This document shows, piece after piece, positions 1 to 6,671 of a DNA stretch of 14,722 nucleotides (the stretch's first letter is position 1; each line of letters starts with the position of its first letter). A model generated the notes under the pieces. That model searched no databases. It saw only the letters and a list, made by a program, of their open reading frames with translations, and had not been told where the DNA came from. Location of the stretch: assembly GCA_025354075.1 (NCBI GenBank), contig JANXNO010000033.1, positions 1 to 14,722 on the forward strand, in the 5' to 3' direction. A program made the position numbers and the translations under genes. This stretch comes from Burkholderiales bacterium. Lineage in GTDB: Bacteria > Pseudomonadota > Gammaproteobacteria > Burkholderiales > Casimicrobiaceae.

Positions 1-1022
1 CTCGCGAAGCGCTTTGCAACAACGGGAGCAGCACGCGAAAAAGCTTTCCGGTGAAGGCTCAAAAAAATACAGTGCGCAACCACCGCCTTTTCCGGGCCGG
101 ATTCGATTCGTTGCAGAGTGCGCGGCAGCGGAACTTCGCGATCAGTGATTTTTAGCTCAAGCAAGGTGCGACACAGCTCGTCCTCGCGCTCGGGGTCGTC
201 GGTGTTGACGAGTTGTTCAACGAGTGCAGCGACTGCGGGACGTCCCAATTCAGCAAGCTGCCTGAGCGCGCCCAGAGCCAGCGCAGCGTCGGGCAAAGTC
301 TGAGCAGCCCCAGCGAGCTTGGCAAGCGCCAGCGCGCCGACACCATTTGGATTCAGTCGCGCCAACGCGGCGTAACCTGCCACGAACGTCGATATCGTCG
401 CTTCACCCTGCAGCGCCCGCATGACGTAAGTCTCAACTTGACGCTGCTTAGGCTCCGAGTTACCGGCGCTGGCGGCTAGCAGGCCAAGGCCCTCGGCAGT
501 CCAGCCTACCGGTCCAACTTCCGCTGATTTGGCTGCGATGGCGGGAGCGCCAACAATCGCGTGCGGAAGCGCCGCGGAAAAGGCGATCTGTCGCAGAATG
601 GGGTCGTCCGAGAACACCATTTCGCTAACCGAGCGCCAAGCCGCCAGCGGAATTTGTTTGTGCGCCCAAAACCCTTGCGCCGCCATCGTACGCACTGCCG
701 ACGCATTGTCGGTTGTCGCGAGTGTTGCGAGGCAGTCGACGGCTGCAGGGCGAGCAGCGTCGGTCTTGATCGCCACCAACGCAGTGGCGGCGAGCTGAAG
801 CGCCGTCGCGTCCTCGCGAGAATGATCAACGCAAAAAACGAGTTCTGAAATCCATTCGTCAACTGGTGCGTCGGGCTGGACTGTGTTGACCAGCGCAGCA
901 GAACGCACCACGCGATCAGGTGACGTCAAACCAGCCCGCGTTCTTTCGTGCGCCCAAGGCGACCAAGGCTCCGGCGGCTCAATGACCGTAGCCGCAGCGA
1001 CGGGAGATGTTGATTCAGCCAT
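1..1022 (-). CDS. HEAT-like alpha-solenoid protein, partial (3' end beyond the window)
   Basis: An open frame starts with ATG at 1022 (MAESTSPVAAATVIEPP...) and continues without a stop to base 1, giving at least 340 residues; its C-terminus is outside the window. After a short Pro/Ala-rich N-terminus the protein is almost wholly helical, with repeated Ala/Leu-rich helix pairs (for example AALVNTV, LAATALVAIK, DCLATLATT, AALARLNP, ALGALRQLAEL, VAALVEQLV). This is typical of HEAT/armadillo-like solenoids, which act as protein-binding scaffolds. There is no signal peptide and no membrane segment. It begins 15 bp after the vgrG stop, so it is very likely co-transcribed with vgrG. HEAT-repeat proteins (for example the TIGR02270 type) are, from memory, common beside vgrG genes in proteobacteria, but I cannot confirm membership. 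An adaptor or chaperone role for VgrG or its cargo is inference. The upstream Shine-Dalgarno (GAAAGAT) is weak, which suggests translational coupling. Confidence 0.75.
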   Translation of the reverse strand, partial: MAESTSPVAAATVIEPPEPWSPWAHERTRAGLTSPDRVVRSAALVNTVQPDAPVDEWISELVFCVDHSREDATALQLAATALVAIKTDAARPAAVDCLATLATTDNASAVRTMAAQGFWAHKQIPLAAWRSVSEMVFSDDPILRQIAFSAALPHAIVGAPAIAAKSAEVGPVGWTAEGLGLLAASAGNSEPKQRQVETYVMRALQGEATISTFVAGYAALARLNPNGVGALALAKLAGAAQTLPDAALALGALRQLAELGRPAVAALVEQLVNTDDPEREDELCRTLLELKITDREVPLPRTLQRIESGPEKAVVAHCIFLSLHRKAFSRAAPVVAKRFA

Positions 1023-1037
1023 ATCTTTCGCTCAAAA

Positions 1038-3443
1038 TCAGACGATGTTGAGCGGCCCCTTCATGTAGGCGGCCGACAAGAAAGCGGGGCCGGTGGCAAC
1101 ACCGGCGACGGTTACTACGCCAGCGTTCAATGTCACTGCCGGGGCGTTGAGTGCGATTGCAGTCGCCGCTGTCATGCTGATTAGTGGCGCAGTCATATTG
1201 ATCGCGGCTGCACCGGTGATGGTTACCACGCTGCCGGACACACTGATGATTAGGGGCGACGAAATCGTCATACCTAGTGTGGCCGACTGCGTACTAACGC
1301 CGGTTACCGAGTGCGAGTGCACGCCTTTGATTGTCGTCATGTCTGCACCTGTGATGTCGGTGGTGCGTCCTCCCATGATTGTTTCTGACTGCAGTCCCTT
1401 GATGTTTGTCGTGTCAGTGCCTTCCACGTGCGCTTCGCGGAATGTCGTGCTCTCCGCGTATTTCGTGCCGGGTAGCGTGGACATGCTGAACCCCTGACTA
1501 GCAAGCATCGTCGTCTTGCCGATGCTGACGATATTGGTATTGCCCATCACAATCACGGTTCTGTCTCCGCCGATCTTGTTGGTCTGATTCTTGGAAATGA
1601 TGTTGTACTCATCCTTTTCAACTGTGAATGAATGATTGCCCTGAACGGTTTCCTGATGGTTGCCGCCCGTGTGTTCCTTGAGATCCTTGTCGATCGACTG
1701 CGTGCGCTTGCCGTGAACCACATTCGTTTGATCTTTGTCGACAGAGTTGTTCTGCTCGCCTTTGACTTTGGTGTTGTGATCCTTGTCAATCTGAATGGTC
1801 TGATTGCCTTTGACGACGTGACGATCATCGTTGACGACGAAGCGATCATCGTCGTGCTCGATGCGGGTAGCGCGGTCATGACCGACAATTCGAGACTCGT
1901 CGTTCTCAACAACGGTGTCAAGATTTCGTTGCGCATGGATATATAACTGCTCCTTGCCCTTCAAATCCTCCATCCGGATCTCATTGAAATCGGTGGGGCT
2001 GCCGCCCTTGGTGGAGCGTGATTTGATGCCGCTGGCCGTCTTGTTCTTCGGCAGTTCGTACGGTGGCATTTGGTCAGCGTTGTAAACGCGCCCAGTGATG
2101 ATGGGATAGTCCGGGTCGCCGCCGATGAAATCGACGATGACTTCCTGCCCAATACGCGGGAGATGGATAAAGCCCCACTTCTCACCCGCCCACGGCTGAC
2201 TCACGCGAATCCAGCAACTGCTGTCCTGATCTTTGCTATCGTAGCGATCCCAGTAGAAGTGCACCTTCACGCGGCCGTATTCGTCGGTGTGAATCTCTTC
2301 TCCCGCCGGGCCAACGACGAGCGCCGTCTGCGGCCCGTTGGTGAGCGGCTTGGGCGTGAGTGGTTGCGGACGGTAGGGGACTGTTGTGGGTTGCGACGTG
2401 ACCGTGATGCCCCAGGCTGCGTCACCGTCACCACCGCCCGCCGAACTAATGGCGTTGTTACGCAGGAAATAAGTGGCGGCCACCGCCAGATACTTGCGGT
2501 TCTGATCGGCACGCGGACAGTTGGCGAGCGTAAAGGAATAGCCGGGTGCCATGGTGCGCACGGTGCAGTGTCCGTGCACCCGCTCTTGCTCGGCTTGAAG
2601 GGTTTCAATGTGTGATTTGGCGTAGTTGTCGCCATCGCCTGTAGTTACATAGCCGCCGGGCCAGGTGTATCGTTCCCACTTATCATGGTCGTGACCCATC
2701 AAGTGCTGTCGCTGGGTGGTAAGGTCGGCCTTCGGCTTCTTGAAGTCGTAGTCGTTTGCAATGTACTCACCTGGGTCGACTTCTTCGCGCACGTCCCAAC
2801 TATTGAAGTGCTCTTCGCGAACTACGGCCGACGCGTCCGCGCCATAATATTTGATCGTGGACGCGCCGGGCATGTCGGAGTGAGTGTTGATATCGTCGAT
2901 AAACACCAGTTCGTGACTACCGACCGAGTGCTTAAAGTAGAAATAAATGCCCTCGTGCTCGGCCAGACGCATGACGAAATTGAGGTCGGTCTCCTGGTAT
3001 TGAACGCAGTAATCCCATTCCCGATACGTCTTGCTCAACTTTTTCGACATCGGAAAACCGTACTGGGTTAGCACCAGTTCGATAATCTGCGGCACCGTCT
3101 TGTGCTGAAATATTTTGCAGTCACTGCGGCGACTGGCAAGCCACAGCCAGGGCCTAAGTTTCGCGGTGTAGACCAGATGCTGGCCCTCGCGGCCGCCGCT
3201 GGCAAAGCGCGTGCAAATGCCATTGAAGGGCCGCCGTGCGCCGCCGCCGTGGGTTTCGAGCTTCAGCGTGACACTATGGCCGAGCATCGCCTTCGCAGAG
3301 AGCCCCGGAACCAGGCTGTGAAACGTGACGTCATATTCAAACGGTATCGACAAGGCGTCGGTGCCCGTCATCTGGCGAAACCACATGTCGTCGCCATGCG
3401 GCGTATCCGCGTCCACCAAGCGTTTAGTCGTGGCTGTTGCCAT
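1038..3443 (-). CDS. vgrG: Type VI secretion spike protein VgrG (TssI), long form
   Basis: This is the trimeric tip of the T6SS tube, which carries effectors into target cells. The 801-residue protein has the expected order. A gp27-like base fills roughly residues 1-370 and includes WDYCVQYQETDLNFVMRLAE (147-166) and GIYFYFKH. A gp5-like OB fold follows at about 383-460, with the hallmark DEYGRVKVHFYWDR (387-400), WIRVSQPWAG and HLPRIGQEVIVDFIGGDPD. A repetitive beta-needle covers about 500-640, with many G/N/H-rich octad-like units such as VVKGNQT and VHGKRTQ. A Thr/Ala-rich C-terminal extension (about 690-801, DUF2345-like beta-prism by appearance) ends in GPLNIV. It is longer than the roughly 600-650 residues of a minimal VgrG. 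No enzymatic domain is recognisable in the extension, so it is more likely a cargo or PAAR docking surface than an 'evolved' VgrG toxin. The start is supported by AGGAG seven bases upstream of ATG. The genes on either side are cotranscribed. Confidence 0.97.
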   Translation of the reverse strand: MATATTKRLVDADTPHGDDMWFRQMTGTDALSIPFEYDVTFHSLVPGLSAKAMLGHSVTLKLETHGGGARRPFNGICTRFASGGREGQHLVYTAKLRPWLWLASRRSDCKIFQHKTVPQIIELVLTQYGFPMSKKLSKTYREWDYCVQYQETDLNFVMRLAEHEGIYFYFKHSVGSHELVFIDDINTHSDMPGASTIKYYGADASAVVREEHFNSWDVREEVDPGEYIANDYDFKKPKADLTTQRQHLMGHDHDKWERYTWPGGYVTTGDGDNYAKSHIETLQAEQERVHGHCTVRTMAPGYSFTLANCPRADQNRKYLAVAATYFLRNNAISSAGGGDGDAAWGITVTSQPTTVPYRPQPLTPKPLTNGPQTALVVGPAGEEIHTDEYGRVKVHFYWDRYDSKDQDSSCWIRVSQPWAGEKWGFIHLPRIGQEVIVDFIGGDPDYPIITGRVYNADQMPPYELPKNKTASGIKSRSTKGGSPTDFNEIRMEDLKGKEQLYIHAQRNLDTVVENDESRIVGHDRATRIEHDDDRFVVNDDRHVVKGNQTIQIDKDHNTKVKGEQNNSVDKDQTNVVHGKRTQSIDKDLKEHTGGNHQETVQGNHSFTVEKDEYNIISKNQTNKIGGDRTVIVMGNTNIVSIGKTTMLASQGFSMSTLPGTKYAESTTFREAHVEGTDTTNIKGLQSETIMGGRTTDITGADMTTIKGVHSHSVTGVSTQSATLGMTISSPLIISVSGSVVTITGAAAINMTAPLISMTAATAIALNAPAVTLNAGVVTVAGVATGPAFLSAAYMKGPLNIV

Positions 3444-3450
3444 TGAAGCT

Positions 3451-3455
3451 CTCCT
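3451..3455 (-). promoter_or_regulatory. Shine-Dalgarno of vgrG
   Basis: On the minus strand AGGAG lies seven bases before the ATG at 3443, and it extends to AGGAGAG. It is the clearest ribosome binding site in the window and fixes the vgrG start. The other starts in block A have weaker sites, which suggests vgrG is translated most strongly in the operon. Confidence 0.85.
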
Positions 3456-3506
3456 GATTTCTCGTTTTCATACTGTGACGACGGGAGAATTGGTCGCGGC
3501 AGCGCG

Positions 3507-4007
3507 TCACCAATGTTCCACCTCTAAATATTGGCTGGCACGGCCTGCGAGGTCGACGTAGCTGGACGCCATACCTGCCGCCGCAACGAACCCCTGAGCA
3601 CGCGCCGCGAGACCGAGGCCGGGGTTTGATTCCACCGCGATGCCACGACCTGCGGCAAGCACCATGTCGCACATGCGAAACGAGGTCTCAGCCGAGTAGC
3701 CTTCGGGATCGGGCGCGAGGCTGCCTGCTACCGTGCCCCAATATCGCACCATGCGGCATTCGTCGAGATGACGAAATAGCCATTGATGCTCGGTGTCTCC
3801 CCCCGCCGCAGAGATGTCGTCGGTCAGAGTGTTGAGCCGTGCGTAGTCCGAGGCGTTTTTGGTTGCAGGGAGCGGTCGTGTGCTGACATGAGCGTGGCCC
3901 CAGACGCCATCGATGGTGAGGCAGCTTGAGCCACCGAACTTTTCCCAATCGGCTAATTTGCTCGTAGCGGAGCCATACGACGGGAACCAGATTCGCAGGG
4001 TGACCAT
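3507..4007 (-). CDS. VgrG-linked small protein, possible permuted papain-like (NlpC-type) effector
   Basis: The 166-residue protein begins MVTLRIWFPSYG at the ATG at 4007. An in-frame TTG at 4040 would add 11 residues that look less like a family N-terminus. A MxxxRIWFP start followed by a GHA(S)L-like motif, here WGHAHV with H38, is what I remember from small T6SS-linked proteins with a circularly permuted papain-like fold, where the His comes first and a Cys comes late in an NCxxxxxxAL.AGGG motif. Here the matching stretch is TSFRMCDMVLAAGRG (108-122). The expected Cys position is Ser109, with a Cys four residues later (C113). It could therefore be a serine or inactive variant, or the nucleophile may have shifted. 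There is no signal peptide and no clear membrane helix. It ends 63 bp before vgrG, which argues for VgrG-dependent cargo. No immunity gene follows. The fold assignment is from memory of motifs and is tentative; it is certainly a gene of the vgrG operon. Confidence 0.6.
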   Translation of the reverse strand: MVTLRIWFPSYGSATSKLADWEKFGGSSCLTIDGVWGHAHVSTRPLPATKNASDYARLNTLTDDISAAGGDTEHQWLFRHLDECRMVRYWGTVAGSLAPDPEGYSAETSFRMCDMVLAAGRGIAVESNPGLGLAARAQGFVAAAGMASSYVDLAGRASQYLEVEHW

Positions 4008-4031
4008 AGTTGGGTTTGAAAATTGGGTGGG

Positions 4032-4056
4032 CCGCGACAATCAATGATCGTCGCGG
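4032..4056 (-). other. Hairpin in the leader of the vgrG-linked small gene
   Basis: CCGCGAC (4032-4038) and GTCGCGG (4050-4056) form a perfect 7-bp stem around an 11-nt loop, with two further A-T pairs possible past a mismatch. It lies 25 bases upstream of the ATG at 4007, inside the 164-bp gap (4008-4171) that follows the NYN/cold-shock gene. There is no U-run on the minus-strand transcript side, so a strong intrinsic terminator is unlikely. It could be an attenuator, an mRNA-processing or stability element, or chance. The rest of the 164-bp gap shows no convincing promoter or small gene. Confidence 0.45.
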
Positions 4057-4171
4057 AAAATTGTCTAGTTCGTTGTTAAGTAAGGACGGACTGGGACAGG
4101 GCAACGCGACATGGCGGTGACTATTTGTGTCGCCTTTGACGCGGTGGCACCACCAGCAAGCCATGCAACGC

Positions 4172-4987
4172 CTACATCCGCACCACGCGTTGCGCCAGCC
4201 ACTTGCCGGAGCCCACCTGCACCACGTCAAAGCGCAGCTCATCGCCCTCTTCAAGGAATTCAAAGCCCGGCGCGGTGACTTGTGTGGCCATAAATTGCAC
4301 GTCGGGCAGACCGTCCTTGCGTTTGATCATGCCGTAGCCGTTGGCCAGCAATTTCACTGTGCCTCGTGCCGCGTTCGCGCCCAGCGTTTCGTTGCCGGCG
4401 GCGGCAACCGCGCCTGATGCACCGGAGGCGGTATCAACGACCAGCACCGGCGCGGCTTTGAACAGTGCCTGGCCGTGACCATCATTGTGGTGCTGTCGTG
4501 CAAGCTCCCGTATGTCGGTCACGCGCTCGGTGGAAACCACCACCTTGCCCGTGGCCGGAAGCAGCAGCTCAAACAGCTCAATGCCACGCGCCTCGAGTTT
4601 TTGTCGAAGTGGCAGCCAGGTCATCTGGCTGCCGACGGTGACGATGACCTGGGTGTCCGTGGTGGCAGCAATTTCGACGGCATCCAGTGACAAGCCCGCC
4701 CCCGGGTCAGTCCCCGCGATGTGCGGTGTCGTCACCACGGAAAATCCTGTGGTCACTGCCTCTGCGTCGCCGGTATTGGACTTGGCACGGCACCAGCGCT
4801 GCTCGACAAAATCGGTGTTGTCGAAGGTATATCCGAGTTTCGAGCCGACGATCAGGCGAACCTGATCCTGAAGGCCGCACAGCGACCAGGCCCGGGGCAC
4901 CGCGTTCGACGCGACCAGCGCTTCGCCCTCCTCCAGCCAACGTTGTCCGTTGACGATCACACTGATTGAGCAGCGCTTTTCGGCCAT
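4172..4987 (-). CDS. NYN (PIN-like)-domain-like protein fused to a C-terminal cold-shock/OB domain
   Basis: The 271-residue protein has two recognisable parts. Residues about 7-140 have the strand-helix plan of NYN/LabA (DUF88) PIN-like RNases: ISVIVNGQR (normally a FIDGxN strand), then GTDPGAGLSLDAVEIA (92-107, normally GVDVALAVDAL), then VIVTVGSQMTWLPLRQKLEARGIELFEL (114-141, normally VLVSGDSDFxPLVxxLRExG). The acidic residues of strand 1 and of the SGDSDF motif are gone (N13, VGSQMTW), while D94 and D102 remain, so catalysis is doubtful. Residues about 207-271 form a cold-shock-like OB fold: RGTVKLLANGYGMIKRKDG (RNP1-like) and DVQFMA (RNP2-like), then LEEGDELRFDV and WLAQRVV. It is probably a cytoplasmic RNA- or ssDNA-binding protein. 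It is the first gene of the vgrG operon, downstream of repeat copy 1. A role in post-transcriptional control of the operon, or as a nucleic-acid-acting cargo, is inference. Confidence 0.75.
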   Translation of the reverse strand: MAEKRCSISVIVNGQRWLEEGEALVASNAVPRAWSLCGLQDQVRLIVGSKLGYTFDNTDFVEQRWCRAKSNTGDAEAVTTGFSVVTTPHIAGTDPGAGLSLDAVEIAATTDTQVIVTVGSQMTWLPLRQKLEARGIELFELLLPATGKVVVSTERVTDIRELARQHHNDGHGQALFKAAPVLVVDTASGASGAVAAAGNETLGANAARGTVKLLANGYGMIKRKDGLPDVQFMATQVTAPGFEFLEEGDELRFDVVQVGSGKWLAQRVVRM

Positions 4988-4990
4988 GAG

Positions 4991-4997
4991 CCCCCCT
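4991..4997 (-). promoter_or_regulatory. Shine-Dalgarno-like run before the NYN/cold-shock gene
   Basis: AGGGGGG lies three bases upstream of the ATG at 4987 on the minus strand. Its purine-rich G-run could pair with the 16S tail, and it supports this start over internal ones. Confidence 0.5.
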
Positions 4998-5097
4998 GAT
5001 TAATTACATTTGATTATCGGGCAATTTGGCGTGGTGTTGAAGTCAAAATTGCAATTTTTCGCATCGGCAAACTTACATCAGCTTTACCGCAATAAGA

Positions 5098-5197
5098 CCA
5101 TTCAATATGGGCATATCAGCATATTACGCGCAATGTCGACAATAGCGCAAATGACGGGCTATGCCTAATCCGATGGCGCTTTGACAAAAAAGCTGTA
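5098..5197. repeat. Intergenic 100-bp repeat, copy 1
   Basis: It is imperfectly repeated at 10282-10382. Shared blocks are CCxTTCAAxATGGGCATAT (17 of 19 identical), GTCGACAAT (9 of 9), CTATGCC, GATGGC and AAAGCTGTA. The distance from GGGCATA to GTCGAC is 26 bp and from GTCGAC to TATGCC is 25 bp in both copies, with a single 1-bp indel later. The spacer between the first two blocks has diverged (about 5 of 18 identical), which suggests selection on the blocks rather than recent duplication. GGCATA and TATGCC form an inverted pair. The copy starts 15 bp past the stop of the tail-anchored kinase gene and lies upstream of the NYN/cold-shock gene. The rest of the gap (4988-5097) is AT-rich with no gene. 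Confidence 0.8.
5114..5142 (-). promoter_or_regulatory. Candidate promoter of the vgrG operon inside repeat copy 1
   Basis: On the minus strand TTGTCG (5137-5142) is followed after 17 bases by CTGATA (5114-5119), or after 18 bases by TGATAT. It is about 125 bp upstream of the NYN/cold-shock ATG. The -35 is decent but the -10 is weak. Support comes mainly from the same geometry in repeat copy 2, upstream of the patatin gene. Confidence 0.4.
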
Positions 5198-5211
5198 CCA
5201 AAAAATCACGC

Positions 5212-6399
5212 TCATTTGCGCAAATACAGCAGCACGGCAATCACCACGACAAGCGCAAATATGATGCCGGGCATTAGCCATCGCGAGCTTGATCGGGGTG
5301 CATAGTTCGCTTCGCGACCGAGCACCTTTTCAAGTGGTGGCGGAAGATTTGCCATGCCGCGCACGGTGGATCCCGTCAGCGGTGATAGGCGCTGCAGCGG
5401 CGCAGCCTCAGGCTCCGGTGAGGTCAACCGGTGAATATCCTCTGCGCTCAATGCGGCGACCGTCGCCGTTTTTTCGACCAGCGGCACGAACGGCGCCACA
5501 GCCACCCGGTTGGCCCAGCCCAGCGCCTCGCGGAACTCAGCAACGCTTTTGTAGCGATCAATGGCGCGCACCGCCAGCGCGCGCGTGGCAGCCTGGACAA
5601 ACTTTGGCGAATAGTCGATGCCAGCGGCGGCTGAGATCGCAGGCAGCGTGTCGCGCACGATGCGCGTGGTCGCGGCCGTGGGCGGCTTGCCGGTGGCCAG
5701 GAAATACATCACCGCGCTCAAGCCGTACACATCAGTCCAACGGCCCTGCTCCATGCTGCCGTCTTCGACATACTGCTCAATCGGCGCAAAACCGGGCTTG
5801 AGTATGGTGGTCAGCGCCTGGGTCATGCCGCCGAGAACCTGTCGTGCGGCACCGAGATCGAGCAGTACCGTGGCACCATTGGCCATCACCAAAATGTTGT
5901 CCGGTGAAATATCACGGTGAATCACCCGATGCGCATGCAGTTCGGCCACCGCTTCAAACACCGGCATCATAAGCACCTTGATGTGCGCCTCAGTCATCGC
6001 GACAGGGCGGGCAAGACGCACCTCACGCAATGTCTTGCCGGGGTAATACGCCATCGCCATGTAGGCCGTGCCGTTCTGCTCCCAGGCCCGATGCACGGCC
6101 ACCAGCGCAGGATGCGAAAGCTCCGAGAGCAGGTTTGCTTCGCGCAAAAAGCCTTTCAGACCGGTCGCATAGGCGTTGCCTGCATCCACCGAACGCGCGG
6201 CGACGCTGCCATCGGCGAGCCGCCCGGCGATTGCCGTCGGCAGAAACTCCTTGATCGCCACCGTGCGCTGGGTAGCAACGTCGCGTGCCACGTAGACGAT
6301 GCCAAAGCCGCCCTGGCCGATCAGCCCGGTGATGACATAGCCATCAAGCTCAGCACCACTCGGCAAGGCATTCGGATTTTTTGGGAGGGCAACAGTCAT
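5212..6399 (-). CDS. Tail-anchored bacterial Ser/Thr protein kinase
   Basis: The 395-residue protein has an N-terminal kinase domain (about 21-295) with the Gly loop IGQGGFGIVY (27-36), the ATP-binding Lys in VAIKEFLP (K50), the catalytic loop HRDISPDN (161-168), DLGAAR in place of DFG (181-186), and an activation/P+1 segment TTILKPGFAPIEQY. A linker of about 75 residues leads to a C-terminal hydrophobic helix (about 374-393, LMPGIIFALVVVIAVLLYL) that ends in RK. That is a single-span anchor with the kinase in the cytoplasm and essentially nothing outside. In the catalytic loop the usual Lys of HRDLKxxN is Ser, as in its neighbour. It is divergently arranged with, and clearly paralogous to, the 768-aa kinase. 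Membrane kinases such as PpkA trigger T6SS assembly through FHA-protein phosphorylation. Linking this kinase to the adjacent vgrG island is inference. The ATG at 6399 lacks a clear Shine-Dalgarno. Confidence 0.9.
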   Translation of the reverse strand: MTVALPKNPNALPSGAELDGYVITGLIGQGGFGIVYVARDVATQRTVAIKEFLPTAIAGRLADGSVAARSVDAGNAYATGLKGFLREANLLSELSHPALVAVHRAWEQNGTAYMAMAYYPGKTLREVRLARPVAMTEAHIKVLMMPVFEAVAELHAHRVIHRDISPDNILVMANGATVLLDLGAARQVLGGMTQALTTILKPGFAPIEQYVEDGSMEQGRWTDVYGLSAVMYFLATGKPPTAATTRIVRDTLPAISAAAGIDYSPKFVQAATRALAVRAIDRYKSVAEFREALGWANRVAVAPFVPLVEKTATVAALSAEDIHRLTSPEPEAAPLQRLSPLTGSTVRGMANLPPPLEKVLGREANYAPRSSSRWLMPGIIFALVVVIAVLLYLRK

Positions 6400-6671
6400 A
6401 GCGCTGAAATTGGAGGCAGTGCGGACGATGTGCCCACATTATTGCCCACTAGTCACGCAGACGTAATTGCCTCCGGTGAGGTGACAGTATTTTGTGGGAG
6501 GTCGAGTTTTTGTCGCAGGAGACGGTTTGCGCCGGCAAGCGTGGTTAAAAACGCACAAATTGCGTTAACCCGCGTCGCGTCACGTTTTCGTAACAGGATG
6601 CGTCTTTCTGTTTGTCGGCGGAAGCGCCATAATCTACGGGTCTTCGCGACCACGAGCCCTGATCAGCCCTG
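6400..6671. promoter_or_regulatory. Divergent promoter region between the two kinase genes
   Basis: This 272-bp non-coding stretch must hold the promoters of both kinases. For the plus-strand gene the best -10 is CATAAT (6628-6633), 38 bp before the ATG, with no good -35. For the minus-strand gene an AATAAT (6438-6443) lies 38 bp before its ATG and has a poor TTACGT 17 bp further out. An inverted repeat GGAGGCA (6412-6418) and TGCCTCC (6468-6474) brackets that minus-strand -10 and could be a paired operator or a leader hairpin. Neither gene has a good Shine-Dalgarno. Confidence 0.45.

Noticed and set aside
2070..2615. 181-codon plus-strand frame antisense to vgrG
   Set aside because: It overlaps the conserved gp5-like region of vgrG and has no recognisable feature.
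4008..4040. TTG start giving 11 extra residues to the 166-aa vgrG-linked protein
   Set aside because: The start codon lies inside the hairpin arms/loop region, has no Shine-Dalgarno, and the MVTLRIWFP beginning fits a natural N-terminus.
3688..4263. 191-codon minus-strand frame overlapping the 166-aa gene and the end of the NYN/cold-shock gene
   Set aside because: It is rich in Cys, Trp and Arg, overlaps two better genes in another frame and has no start context.
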